In this document: piece after piece, positions 1 through 4,915 of the stretch
How the letters are laid out: each line of letters starts with the position of its first letter
Position numbering within the stretch: the stretch's first letter is position 1
NCBI GenBank assembly: GCA_023389895.1
Contig: JAEWDX010000074.1
Location: 1 to 5,251 of the forward strand
Direction of reading: 5' to 3'
DNA length: 5,251 nt
Source of the DNA: Bacillota bacterium
GTDB lineage: Bacteria; Bacillota; Bacilli; Bacillales; Cytobacillaceae
Notes under the pieces: model-generated
Databases searched by the model: none
Told to the model about the DNA's origin: nothing
Seen by the model: only the letters and a program-made list of their open reading frames with translations
Position numbers and translations under genes: made by a program

Positions 1-566
1 CGAAGAAGGAACCACATACAAAAAAGGGGAAAATTCGCTTAGCAATGGAAAACAAATTGAAGGAAAGTAACATCCCTTCATTAATTGTTCATATGCCCGA
101 TTTATATGGACCAAATGCAGAGAATACAATTCTCAATGAAACATTTAAAAGTGTTGTGAAAGGTAAAAAAGCAAACTTTGTAGGAAATATGCAAGTAGCT
201 AGAGAATTCCTTTATACATTTGATGGTGCAAAAGCTATGATCGAGCTTGCTTTACGTCCTGAAACGTATAATCAGAATTGGAATGTGCCTGCAGTTCAAG
301 TAATAACGGGGGAACAGCTAGTGACAATTTTACGAGAAATTACAGGCTATACGAAGGGAGTTCGTACAATATCAAAAGCGATGATTCGATTTATCGGAAT
401 CTTTTCTCCCTTTATGAAAGAAATGGTGGAAATGATGTATTTAAACGAAGAGCCTGTTATTTTGAGTGGTGAAAAATTTGAAAAAGAAATAGGGGTTTTA
501 CCACGTACCTCGTATAAAGAAGGGCTACAAGAAACGCTGTTATGGATGAGTAAGAAAGGAGAATAG
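1..566 (+). CDS. NAD-dependent epimerase/dehydratase family protein, 3' part (5' end outside window)
   Basis: The reading frame is open from base 3 to the stop at 564-566, with no stop before the window edge. The ATG at 45 is therefore an internal Met, and 187 C-terminal residues of a protein that I expect to be about 300-330 aa are present. The missing N-terminus should carry the Rossmann fold and the GxxGxxG dinucleotide site. Visible here are PDLYGP, the equivalent of the RxxNxYGP motif of extended SDR enzymes, then a REFLYTFDGAKAM block (the usual 'fihVdDva' segment), NWNVPA, and a C-terminal substrate-domain region ending ETLLWM. The family acts on nucleotide-sugar or related substrates in the cytoplasm; the substrate here is unknown. 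The stretch PHTKKGKIRLAMENK lies where the YxxxK catalytic motif would be expected, and a Tyr is not evident. The gene converges on yfhD, with a stem-loop between them. Confidence 0.85.
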   Translation, partial: KKEPHTKKGKIRLAMENKLKESNIPSLIVHMPDLYGPNAENTILNETFKSVVKGKKANFVGNMQVAREFLYTFDGAKAMIELALRPETYNQNWNVPAVQVITGEQLVTILREITGYTKGVRTISKAMIRFIGIFSPFMKEMVEMMYLNEEPVILSGEKFEKEIGVLPRTSYKEGLQETLLWMSKKGE

Positions 567-589
567 CAAGACTTTCTGAGCTTCGTTGA

Positions 590-622
590 AAAGGCAGGGC
601 TTAAGAAAGTTTCCCTGCCTTT
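590..622. terminator. Stem-loop between convergent epimerase and yfhD genes
   Basis: A perfect 10-bp stem (590-599 with 613-622, AAAGGCAGGG / CCCTGCCTTT) encloses a 13-nt loop. It lies 24 bp after the epimerase stop and 7 bp beyond the yfhD stop. The T-tracts are short on both sides (TTT on the + strand, TTTT on the - strand). It is best read as a bidirectional intrinsic terminator of moderate strength serving both converging genes. Confidence 0.7.
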
Positions 623-628
623 ACTAAA

Positions 629-820
629 TTAACTTTTCCTGTTATTTCCCTTAACTCTTTGATTTGCTGCATTTGATCGTGCTTGTGCTTCTAAATCAGT
701 TTGATCAGCAAGTTCTTTTGAAAATTCGACATCTAGTCCATCGGATTTCATGTTTTTTGGGACTTGAGGCAGATCCGCTTTGTTTTTGTCGCGAGATTTT
801 TGTCCACGTGAACGACCCAT
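629..820 (-). CDS. yfhD: YfhD family small protein
   Basis: This 63-aa, highly charged and hydrophilic protein has no membrane segment or signal peptide. The sequence matches the YfhD family as I know it: an N-terminal MGRSRGQKSRDKNK basic block, then LPQVPKN, then the acidic core EFSKELADQTDLEAQARSNAA, and a basic tail. No biochemical function is known to me. The family is confined to endospore-forming Bacillales, and a sporulation link is plausible. The start is supported by an AGAAAGGAG site (831-839) about 10 nt upstream of the ATG at 820. It lies 91 bp downstream of yfhE on the same strand, so the two could be co-transcribed. The stop abuts the stem-loop at 590-622. Confidence 0.9.
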   Translation of the reverse strand: MGRSRGQKSRDKNKADLPQVPKNMKSDGLDVEFSKELADQTDLEAQARSNAANQRVKGNNRKS

Positions 821-842
821 CGAGGAAAATCTCCTTTCTATG

Positions 843-875
843 TATTATTTGAAATGAAAAAAACTTTGTCATTCA
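843..875 (-). promoter_or_regulatory. Weak candidate sigma-G-type promoter for yfhD
   Basis: On the minus strand, TGAATG (875-870) is followed after 18 nt by CAAATAATA (851-843). The -35 resembles the forespore sigma-G type, but the -10 departs at two positions from CATNHTA. The predicted start would fall almost on the ribosome binding site. yfhD may instead be read from the yfhE promoter. Confidence 0.2.
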
Positions 876-911
876 TATTGTTAGCCACTTTGGAGAAATT
901 ATGATCGGAAA

Positions 912-1037
912 TTAATGTCGTTCATATTGGTTAAGATATCCACCTGCGCGATCAGCTCTTTTGAATTCGCGAGAATAAAGCACTTCCTGTGTTGCCGATA
1001 AGGAGCGTTTCTTTTTATTCTTCGTTCTCTTGTCCAT
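912..1037 (-). CDS. yfhE: YfhE family small protein
   Basis: This is a 41-aa ORF, shorter than usual gene-finding cut-offs. The translation begins MDKRTKNKKKRSLSATQ, followed by EVLYSREFKRADRAGGY, and ends at a TAA whose complement is 912-914. The 'EV.YsrEFkrADraGG' segment is the hallmark of the YfhE family, and the basic N-terminus is also typical. The ATG at 1037 is preceded by GGAAAGGGTGA, with about 6 nt spacing, which fixes the start. Function is unknown, and there is no membrane segment. It sits between yfhF and yfhD on the same strand, as in B. subtilis. A strong sigma-F-like promoter lies 43 bp upstream of the start codon, which points to expression in the forespore. Confidence 0.88.
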   Translation of the reverse strand: MDKRTKNKKKRSLSATQEVLYSREFKRADRAGGYLNQYERH

Positions 1038-1079
1038 ATTGTTCACCCTTTCCATTTTGAAAAATAGGCAATACATAAT

Positions 1080-1109
1080 TATTTTTCCCTAAAATGAGTT
1101 GGATAATAC
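1080..1109 (-). promoter_or_regulatory. Candidate sigma-F promoter of yfhE
   Basis: On the minus strand, GTATT (1109-1105) is followed after exactly 15 nt by GGGAAAAATA (1089-1080). As I recall it, the B. subtilis sigma-F consensus is GYATA-N15-GGNRANAMTW. The -10 fits at every position and the -35 at four of five. The predicted start near 1073 gives a leader of about 35 nt that includes the yfhE ribosome binding site. The promoter lies just upstream (1080-1109), partly touching the 3' end of yfhF at 1113. Confidence 0.5.
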
Positions 1110-1112
1110 GAA

Positions 1113-2021
1113 TTATTTTTTGTAAATATTTAATAAAGCATCTTTTAAATCAAGAAACATAAATGGATATCCAGAAGCGATTAATTTCTCTGGTAAAACC
1201 TTTTGCCCTTCAAGTACGAGCATGCTCTTTTCTCCTAAGCCTATTTTTAAGGCAAATTCAGGGGCAGTAATCCAATGAGGACGATGTAACACTTCTCCTA
1301 ATGTTTTACCGAATTCTTTCATGGTTACAGGGTTTGGGGCGGTGAAATTTACCGCACCTTTTATCTGATTTGTTTCGATTATATAAAGGATAGCATTTAT
1401 AACATCCTCTAAGTGAATCCATGAAAGCCATTGCTTTCCAGAGCCGACTGTCCCACCAACAAATAATTGATAGGGGAAAGCGATTTGCGGCAATGCGCCT
1501 GCATCTTTATCAAGGATGACTCCGAAACGACAATACACCGTCCGACAACCTAATTGCTCAGCTCTACTAGCCTCTGCTTCCCATTGCTGTACCGTTTTTG
1601 CAAGAAAGTCATGACCAGAATTGCTCACGTCTTCTGTGAAAACTTGATTGCGAGATACCCCATAATACCCGACTGCACTCGCATTAATAAGAGATTGCGG
1701 TTTTTTCTTTAAATTTGCAATGATTCTCAACACTTCTTTTGTTGCAATCATTCGGCTATCACTAATTTTTCTTTTTTGTTCTGCTGTCCATCGTCCGTTA
1801 TTGATCGACTCTCCCGCAAGATTAATGAAACAATCGATTCCTTCTACCTTTTCCTCAGGCTTGTTCCCATCATTTAGCCATTCAATATAAGTAACTTGTT
1901 TATCGTGTGCTTGGTTATTAAGCTTTCTTGTTAAAATAAATACCTCATGCCCATCATCGATTAATTTTTTAGTAAGTGACCGTCCGACAAAGCCTGTTCC
2001 ACCTGTAATCGCAATTTTCAT
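1113..2021 (-). CDS. yfhF: TIGR01777-type epimerase, YfhF (YfcH-like SDR with DUF1731 C-terminus)
   Basis: This 302-aa protein is full length for the family. An N-terminal Rossmann fold has the dinucleotide motif TGGTGFVG (residues 6-13). It is followed by INLAGESI (66-73), NASAVGYYG (113-121), the family signature DFLAKTVQQWEAEA (138-151), and GSGKQWLSWIHLED (193-206). The C-terminal region from about residue 250 (W..APEFALKIGLGE..., ending GYPF..LDLKDAL) is the DUF1731-type domain. It is a cytoplasmic nucleotide-binding protein, and the substrate is not established. The 'cell division inhibitor SulA' label often attached to this family has little support. The start at 2021 has a strong GAGGAGG (2035-2029) with 7-nt spacing and a TATAAT box upstream. 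It is divergent from recX, and yfhE follows 75 bp downstream. Confidence 0.92.
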   Translation of the reverse strand: MKIAITGGTGFVGRSLTKKLIDDGHEVFILTRKLNNQAHDKQVTYIEWLNDGNKPEEKVEGIDCFINLAGESINNGRWTAEQKRKISDSRMIATKEVLRIIANLKKKPQSLINASAVGYYGVSRNQVFTEDVSNSGHDFLAKTVQQWEAEASRAEQLGCRTVYCRFGVILDKDAGALPQIAFPYQLFVGGTVGSGKQWLSWIHLEDVINAILYIIETNQIKGAVNFTAPNPVTMKEFGKTLGEVLHRPHWITAPEFALKIGLGEKSMLVLEGQKVLPEKLIASGYPFMFLDLKDALLNIYKK

Positions 2022-2028
2022 TTGAATA

Positions 2029-2057
2029 CCTCCTCGAAAGCACCTTCTTAAATTATA
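2029..2057 (-). promoter_or_regulatory. Sigma-A -10 box and ribosome binding site of yfhF
   Basis: On the minus strand a perfect TATAAT (2057-2052) lies 30 nt upstream of the yfhF ATG. The strong Shine-Dalgarno GAGGAGG is at 2035-2029. No convincing TTGACA-like -35 sits 16-18 nt further up (best AATCGA), so the promoter may be weak or activator-dependent. Confidence 0.45.
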
Positions 2058-2127
2058 CTTTCTCTATCCATGCCTCGATTCCTTTAATGATTGTAGATTA
2101 ACGGACTGTAACGCCCATTGAAGCTTC

Positions 2128-2154
2128 ACTTTATGGTAAAGTAAGATAGAGGTG
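2128..2154 (+). promoter_or_regulatory. Inverted repeat and ribosome binding site upstream of recX
   Basis: A perfect interrupted palindrome, ACTTTA-tgg-TAAAGT (2128-2142), contains TGgTAAAGT, which resembles an extended -10. No matching -35 is seen. AGAGGTG (2148-2154) sits 6 nt before the ATG at 2161. It is the site that selects this start over the in-frame GTG at 2152, which lies within the site. A promoter here would leave a leader of only about 12 nt, so its role is uncertain. Confidence 0.35.
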
Positions 2155-2160
2155 TTGGTC

Positions 2161-2958
2161 ATGCCGATCATAACAAAAATTTCTGTCCAGCAGAAAAAGA
2201 CTGATCGTTATAATATTTTTTTAGATGAAAAATATGCATTTAGTGTCGATGAGGATGTATTAATAAAGCATCAGCTTATAAAAGGTATGGAGTTAGATGA
2301 CTTTCTTTTGTCTGAGATAGGTTATCAAGATGACATTCGCAAAGCGTATAATCTAGCCATTCAGCATTTAGCCAAAAGAATGCGCTCCGAAAAAGAGGTT
2401 CGCCAATCTTTAGCAGAAAAAGAATTTGATGACGTGATTATTCAAGAGGTAATCTTAAAATTATATGAGTTTCATTTTTTAAATGACGAGGAATTTGCCC
2501 TTGCTTTCGTGCGGACTCAATTGAATACGACGGAAAAAGGGAAGGAAACCGTTAAGCGCGAATTGAGAGAAAAGGGTATTTCTGCCAATTTTATTGAGAG
2601 GGCCTTACAGGAATATCCATCTGAAGCTGAGCATATAAAAGCATTAAGCTTGGCAGAAAAATTTGTTAAAAAAAATAAGAATGACTCTTCAAAAATTATG
2701 AAGCAAAAATTAGATCAGCTTTTAATAAGAAAGGGCTTTTCACGGGCAACTATTAAAACAGCAATAATGGAAACGGAAATGGACAAGACAGAAAATGAGG
2801 AGCTTGCAGCAATTCGAAAGCATGCTGAAAAGGCGCACCACAAATATTCGGGTTTACCTACGTTTGAATATGAGCAGAAAATGAAGCAAGCTTTATATCG
2901 TAAAGGTTTCTCATTTGAATTAATTGAGCAAGTAATAAATGACTATCGAGATCAATGA
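2161..2958 (+). CDS. recX: Recombination regulator RecX
   Basis: This is a 265-aa protein, close to the B. subtilis RecX length and longer than the roughly 165-aa enterobacterial form. RecX binds RecA filaments and modulates RecA-driven recombination and strand exchange. Residues 1-60 form the Bacillales N-terminal extension (ITKISVQQKK...YNIFLDEKYAFSVDEDVL). The rest is helical RecX repeats: AYNLAIQHLAKRMRSEKEVR (62-81), then LYEFHFLNDEEFALAFVR (about 102-119), then GKETVKRELREKGIS, then KLDQLLIRKGFSRATI, and a last KMKQALYRKGFSFELIEQVI. I chose the ATG at 2161, which makes the product begin MPIITKIS, because AGAGGTG ends 6 nt before it; an upstream in-frame GTG at 2152 would add three residues. 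No LexA/DinR box was seen. It is divergent from yfhF and ends at a strong stem-loop. Confidence 0.95.
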   Translation: MPIITKISVQQKKTDRYNIFLDEKYAFSVDEDVLIKHQLIKGMELDDFLLSEIGYQDDIRKAYNLAIQHLAKRMRSEKEVRQSLAEKEFDDVIIQEVILKLYEFHFLNDEEFALAFVRTQLNTTEKGKETVKRELREKGISANFIERALQEYPSEAEHIKALSLAEKFVKKNKNDSSKIMKQKLDQLLIRKGFSRATIKTAIMETEMDKTENEELAAIRKHAEKAHHKYSGLPTFEYEQKMKQALYRKGFSFELIEQVINDYRDQ

Positions 2959-2970
2959 AAGATTTAATCA

Positions 2971-3011
2971 GTTCCTGCCTCTCTAACGGATACTAGAGGG
3001 GCAGGAACTTT
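2971..3011 (+). terminator. Stem-loop after recX
   Basis: A 15-bp stem with a single G-U pair (2971-2985 with 2994-3008) closes an 8-nt loop, ACGGATAC. It begins 12 bp after the recX stop and is followed by a short TTT. The stability comes from the stem, since the T-tract is poor. It lies between recX and the converging SDR gene (stop at 3036), so it may serve both. Confidence 0.7.
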
Positions 3012-3035
3012 GCAAATAAAGCGTAGTAAAACGAT

Positions 3036-3710
3036 TTACTCCTTCGAATCGATAATAATTGTTTGTTCATCACGATGTTCATAAATAACTTTGGCAATTT
3101 CCTCTGGAGAGCGAAGTCTTGATTTATCTTTAATATAGGTGCTATTTTCCCAAAAAGGAGTATCCATCCCGCCCATATAGACATCCTTTATTTTCAAACC
3201 TGTGTGAGCATATTCCTTCTGCAAGCTCTCCGTTAATCCTCTTACTGCAAACTTACTCGCAACATAACCAGCTTCGTTTATTTTCCCTGTTAAACCAGCA
3301 GTTGAAATAATATTCATCAGCAGCCCTTCATTTTTTTCTTTTAAAAAAGGGAGGACGACCTGAGTCATATAGATCGTTCCTAGTACATTTGTCGATAGCA
3401 TTTCTTCGAGTTCTTCCTCTTTTAATTCCTCAAAGGGACCAAAATGTCCTACGCCAGCATTATTAATTAATCCAAAGAGATCAAAGCGAGAGGTGGTTTC
3501 TTTCATAAAAGCCCGGACAGCTCGCTGATCGGTAATATTAACAGTGTATGACACTGCCATGCCATGATTTGCCTTAATAAGCTCTTCAACCGCCTGCAAT
3601 TTCTCAATTGTTCTTCCAGTTAAAATGATATGAAAGCCGTGCCGTGCATATAATAATGCTAATTCTTTTCCAAGTCCAGAGCCAGCGCCTGTAATTATGA
3701 TTGATTTCAT
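3036..3710 (-). CDS. SDR family NAD(P)-dependent oxidoreductase (classical type)
   Basis: This 224-aa cytoplasmic enzyme is slightly short for a classical short-chain dehydrogenase/reductase. All core motifs are present: TGAGSGLG (7-14) for dinucleotide binding, TGR at 31-33 (the Arg after beta-2 favours NADP(H)), NNAG (83-86), Asn108, Ser136, and the catalytic YVASK (Tyr149, Lys153). The usual PGxxxT segment after the active site reads GGMDTPFW here. The C-terminus lacks the extended substrate loop of longer members, so the substrate cannot be told. The start at 3710 has GAGGAG (3724-3719), 8 nt upstream. It sits alone on the minus strand between recX and yfhH, with its own promoter and a terminator-like hairpin beyond its stop. 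In B. subtilis, as I recall, recX and yfhH are neighbours, so this is an inserted or differentially kept gene. Confidence 0.9.
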   Translation of the reverse strand: MKSIIITGAGSGLGKELALLYARHGFHIILTGRTIEKLQAVEELIKANHGMAVSYTVNITDQRAVRAFMKETTSRFDLFGLINNAGVGHFGPFEELKEEELEEMLSTNVLGTIYMTQVVLPFLKEKNEGLLMNIISTAGLTGKINEAGYVASKFAVRGLTESLQKEYAHTGLKIKDVYMGGMDTPFWENSTYIKDKSRLRSPEEIAKVIYEHRDEQTIIIDSKE

Positions 3711-3746
3711 TTTATTTTCTCCTCATAAAAAATGGTTTTCATAAGT

Positions 3747-3755
3747 ATTGTAGCA
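3747..3755 (-). promoter_or_regulatory. Extended -10 promoter of the SDR gene
   Basis: On the minus strand TGcTACAAT (3755-3747) is a good extended -10 for sigma-A, 36 nt upstream of the ATG at 3710. There is no clear -35 at the right distance, which is common for promoters with a TGn extension. Confidence 0.5.
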
Positions 3756-3798
3756 TTTCCTGTAAGCTTTTTTCCTTTTCTAACTTATGACTATTCAC

Positions 3799-3804
3799 TA
3801 TACT
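3799..3804 (+). promoter_or_regulatory. Probable sigma-A -10 box of yfhH
   Basis: TATACT (5 of 6 matches to TATAAT) lies 49 nt upstream of the yfhH ATG. The region 17 nt further upstream is T-rich (TTTTCT) and only weakly like a -35. It lies back to back with the SDR promoter at 3747-3755. Confidence 0.4.
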
Positions 3805-3853
3805 AGTAAGGATAGCAGCGTATTCGTAGCGAAAGTAGAAAAAGGTGAATGGG

Positions 3854-4174
3854 ATGCAACAAGAAAAAAGATATAGTGAAATGACAACTTATGAACTTCA
3901 ACAGGAAATTGCCAAGCTGAATGAAAAGGCCAGAAAGGCTGAACAGTTAGGAATGATCAATGAATTTGCTGTATTAGAAAGAAAGGCAGTAATGGCAAAG
4001 TCATATTTATTAGATCCGAATGATTATAAACCTGGAGATATTTATGAAATTGAAGGGGCTCCAGGTTCCTATTTCAAAATTGATTATATGAATGGCGTGT
4101 TTGCATGGGGATTTCGTTTGAATGGAAATAAAGCTGAAGAGGCACTTCCAATATCATTGCTAATAAAAGAATAA
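3854..4174 (+). CDS. yfhH: YfhH family protein (DUF1811)
   Basis: This 106-aa soluble protein is close to the roughly 104-aa B. subtilis YfhH. Residues about 5-55 form a helical, charged segment (KRYSEMTTYELQQEIAKLNEKARKAEQLG..NEFAVLERKAVMAKSYLLDP). The C-terminal half (PGDIYEIEG...FKIDYMNGVFAWGFR...EEALPISLL) reads as a small beta-barrel. The family is conserved in Bacillales, and I recall that a structure exists with an SH3-like barrel; its function is not established. The start is the ATG at 3854, with AAAGGTGA (3841-3848) and 5-nt spacing. A GTG at 3845 lies inside that binding site, so the longer version is unlikely. It is transcribed alone, divergent from the SDR gene, and followed by the long hairpin at 4207-4290. 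Confidence 0.93.
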   Translation: MQQEKRYSEMTTYELQQEIAKLNEKARKAEQLGMINEFAVLERKAVMAKSYLLDPNDYKPGDIYEIEGAPGSYFKIDYMNGVFAWGFRLNGNKAEEALPISLLIKE

Positions 4175-4206
4175 TCTTTAAAAAAGCTGAAAATTCGAAC
4201 GACTAA

Positions 4207-4290
4207 AATAGCCTGTGGGGCAAGCAGGCCAAAATTTTGATCCATTTTTGGATCTTTTTCTTTTGAGCCGTGCCCACCCTACAGGCTTTT
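4207..4290. terminator. Long imperfect hairpin with T-tract after yfhH (bidirectional terminator or structured RNA)
   Basis: The outer stem has 11 bp including one G-U (4210-4220 with 4277-4287, AGCCTGTGGGG / CCCTACAGGCT) and is followed by TTTT. Inside are a 3x3 internal loop, GCA/TGC (4224-4226 with 4271-4273), GGC/GCC (4227-4229 with 4267-4269), AAAA/TTTT, and an apical hairpin GATCC-ATTTTT-GGATC (4239-4254). On the minus strand it also ends in ATTTTAG, so it can stop both yfhH and the converging sspK/YpzG-like unit. It is much longer than a usual terminator. The GCCTG at 4211-4215 can pair instead with CAGGC at 4225-4229. Confidence 0.55.
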
Positions 4291-4381
4291 CATAAATTAA
4301 CACTGCTCATTAAGAGAGCGGCAAAGCAGGAGTAGAAAGATATGTCATGCTAAGTTTATCTTTGTTAAAGCTTCCCGTTCA

Positions 4382-4540
4382 TTAAGGTGTTCTTTTTACG
4401 ATATTCTCTAAAATGATTAGAGATTGGGTTTGCTGGCTTTGGCCATTGACCTGTTTATAGGCGTGCTTCGGATTGGCTGTTGGTGAATCAAATGGGCTAG
4501 TATAAGAATCTTTTGCAAAATGTTTTTTGGATTTTCCCAT
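4382..4540 (-). CDS. YpzG-like small protein
   Basis: This 52-aa ORF is missed by usual length cut-offs. The translation starts MGKSKKHFAKDSYTSPFDSP and continues TANPKHAYKQVNGQSQQTQS, then LIILENIVKRTP. The core 'aNPKHA..QVNG.t..tqS.iiLe...kR' is how I know the YpzG-like family of tiny Bacillus proteins, whose function is unknown. It is hydrophilic with no membrane segment. The ATG at 4540 has an ideal AGGAGGG (4554-4548) with 7-nt spacing. It lies 27 bp after the sspK stop on the same strand, with no terminator between, so it is most likely the second gene of an sspK operon and made in the forespore. Downstream (4291-4381) I see no gene; the hairpin at 4207-4290 probably ends the transcript. 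Confidence 0.78.
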   Translation of the reverse strand: MGKSKKHFAKDSYTSPFDSPTANPKHAYKQVNGQSQQTQSLIILENIVKRTP

Positions 4541-4567
4541 TGTTAAGCCCTCCTAATAATTTAAAAT

Positions 4568-4732
4568 TCAGGTATTTCCATGATCACGATTTGTTGAAGC
4601 CTTCATTCTTTCTTGAGGATGCGTATTGATTGTTCCGTTTGCCCTTTTGGACGCATATTCTGCTTTGGCTTGAGGCTCACCACCAAATTTACTCGTTGTT
4701 TGATTTGGGAAGTTTGTTACTTTATTGCGCAT
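4568..4732 (-). CDS. sspK: Small acid-soluble spore protein K
   Basis: This is a 54-aa ORF. The translation starts MRNKVTNFPNQTTSKFGGEP and continues QAKAEYASKRANGTINTHPQ, then ERMKASTNRD. The FP.....KF.GEP.AK..YASKRA.G.I..HPQERM.AS pattern is diagnostic of SspK, a minor small acid-soluble spore protein of Bacillales. Such proteins are made in the developing forespore and degraded after germination; the exact role of SspK is not known. The start is fixed by a perfect AGGAGG (4744-4739), 6 nt before the ATG. An open frame on the plus strand across this gene is a shadow. A sigma-G-like promoter and a stem-loop lie upstream, and the YpzG-like gene follows at 27 bp. Confidence 0.93.
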   Translation of the reverse strand: MRNKVTNFPNQTTSKFGGEPQAKAEYASKRANGTINTHPQERMKASTNRDHGNT

Positions 4733-4755
4733 AAGCCGCCTCCTAGCATAGAATT

Positions 4756-4799
4756 AAAAACGTGGAAGCAGATTCGTTTGATTCAAATAGCTCCCACGT
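4756..4799 (-). terminator. Stem-loop plus T-run upstream of sspK (yfhP terminator and/or sspK leader hairpin)
   Basis: On the minus strand ACGTGGGAGC (4799-4790) pairs with GCTTCCACGT (4769-4760) over 10 bp including one G-U. The loop is 20 nt, and TTTTT (4760-4756) follows at once. On the plus strand the G-U becomes an A-C mismatch and there is no T-run, so the signal is directed leftward. It could end transcripts arriving from yfhP. If the sigma-G promoter at 4805-4833 is real, the hairpin instead forms the very 5' end of the sspK transcript. Confidence 0.6.
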
Positions 4800-4804
4800 A
4801 TTGA

Positions 4805-4833
4805 TAGTATTTGTTAGGTGAATGAAAGTACGC
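4805..4833 (-). promoter_or_regulatory. Candidate sigma-G promoter of sspK
   Basis: On the minus strand GCGTA (4833-4829) is followed after 17 nt by AATACTA (4811-4805). As I recall it, the sigma-G consensus is GHATR with a 17-18 nt spacer and CATNHTA, giving four of five matches at -35 and all but the first base at -10. The predicted start, about 4798, leaves a leader of about 66 nt. A forespore promoter is expected for an ssp gene, and no better one is seen closer to the start codon. Confidence 0.42.
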
Positions 4834-4856
4834 TCGTTAGTAATTGGAAATTGGGA

Positions 4857-4880
4857 CAAGCCTAGGCGCTTCCGATTTTC
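4857..4880 (+). repeat. Stray tail of the Bacillaceae repeat
   Basis: GGCGCTTCCGATTTTC (4865-4880) matches the end of the repeat at 5051-5066 in 15 of 16 bases, in the same orientation. The preceding GACAAG resembles the GAACAA at 5045-5050. It reads as the remnant of a second copy lying ahead of the complete one. Confidence 0.5.
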
Positions 4881-4915
4881 TAAAAAGAAAATATAGCTTT
4901 TTGAGGTTTGAAGAA

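Noticed and set aside
278..472. 64-codon open frame on the plus strand inside the epimerase gene
   Set aside because: It is an out-of-frame shadow within a well-supported coding region.
664..852. 62-codon open frame on the plus strand
   Set aside because: It is antisense to yfhD and has no ribosome binding site. It is a shadow of the YfhD coding frame.
2993..3184. 63-codon open frame on the minus strand
   Set aside because: It overlaps the 3' end of the SDR gene in another frame and runs into the recX terminator. There is no start signal.
4291..4381. Possible gene or hairpin in the gap after the YpzG-like gene
   Set aside because: Only very short frames and a weak CTGCT/AGCAG pairing (4303-4329) are present. 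Nothing was worth annotating.
4744..4771. GAATC ... TATGCTA as a sigma-G promoter for sspK
   Set aside because: The spacer is 20 nt, and the -10 overlaps the AGGAGG site, leaving no room for a leader. The upstream candidate at 4805-4833 fits better.
4613..4804. 63-codon open frame on the plus strand across the sspK region
   Set aside because: It is antisense to sspK, has no ribosome binding site, and its product resembles nothing I know. The minus-strand SspK match is clear.
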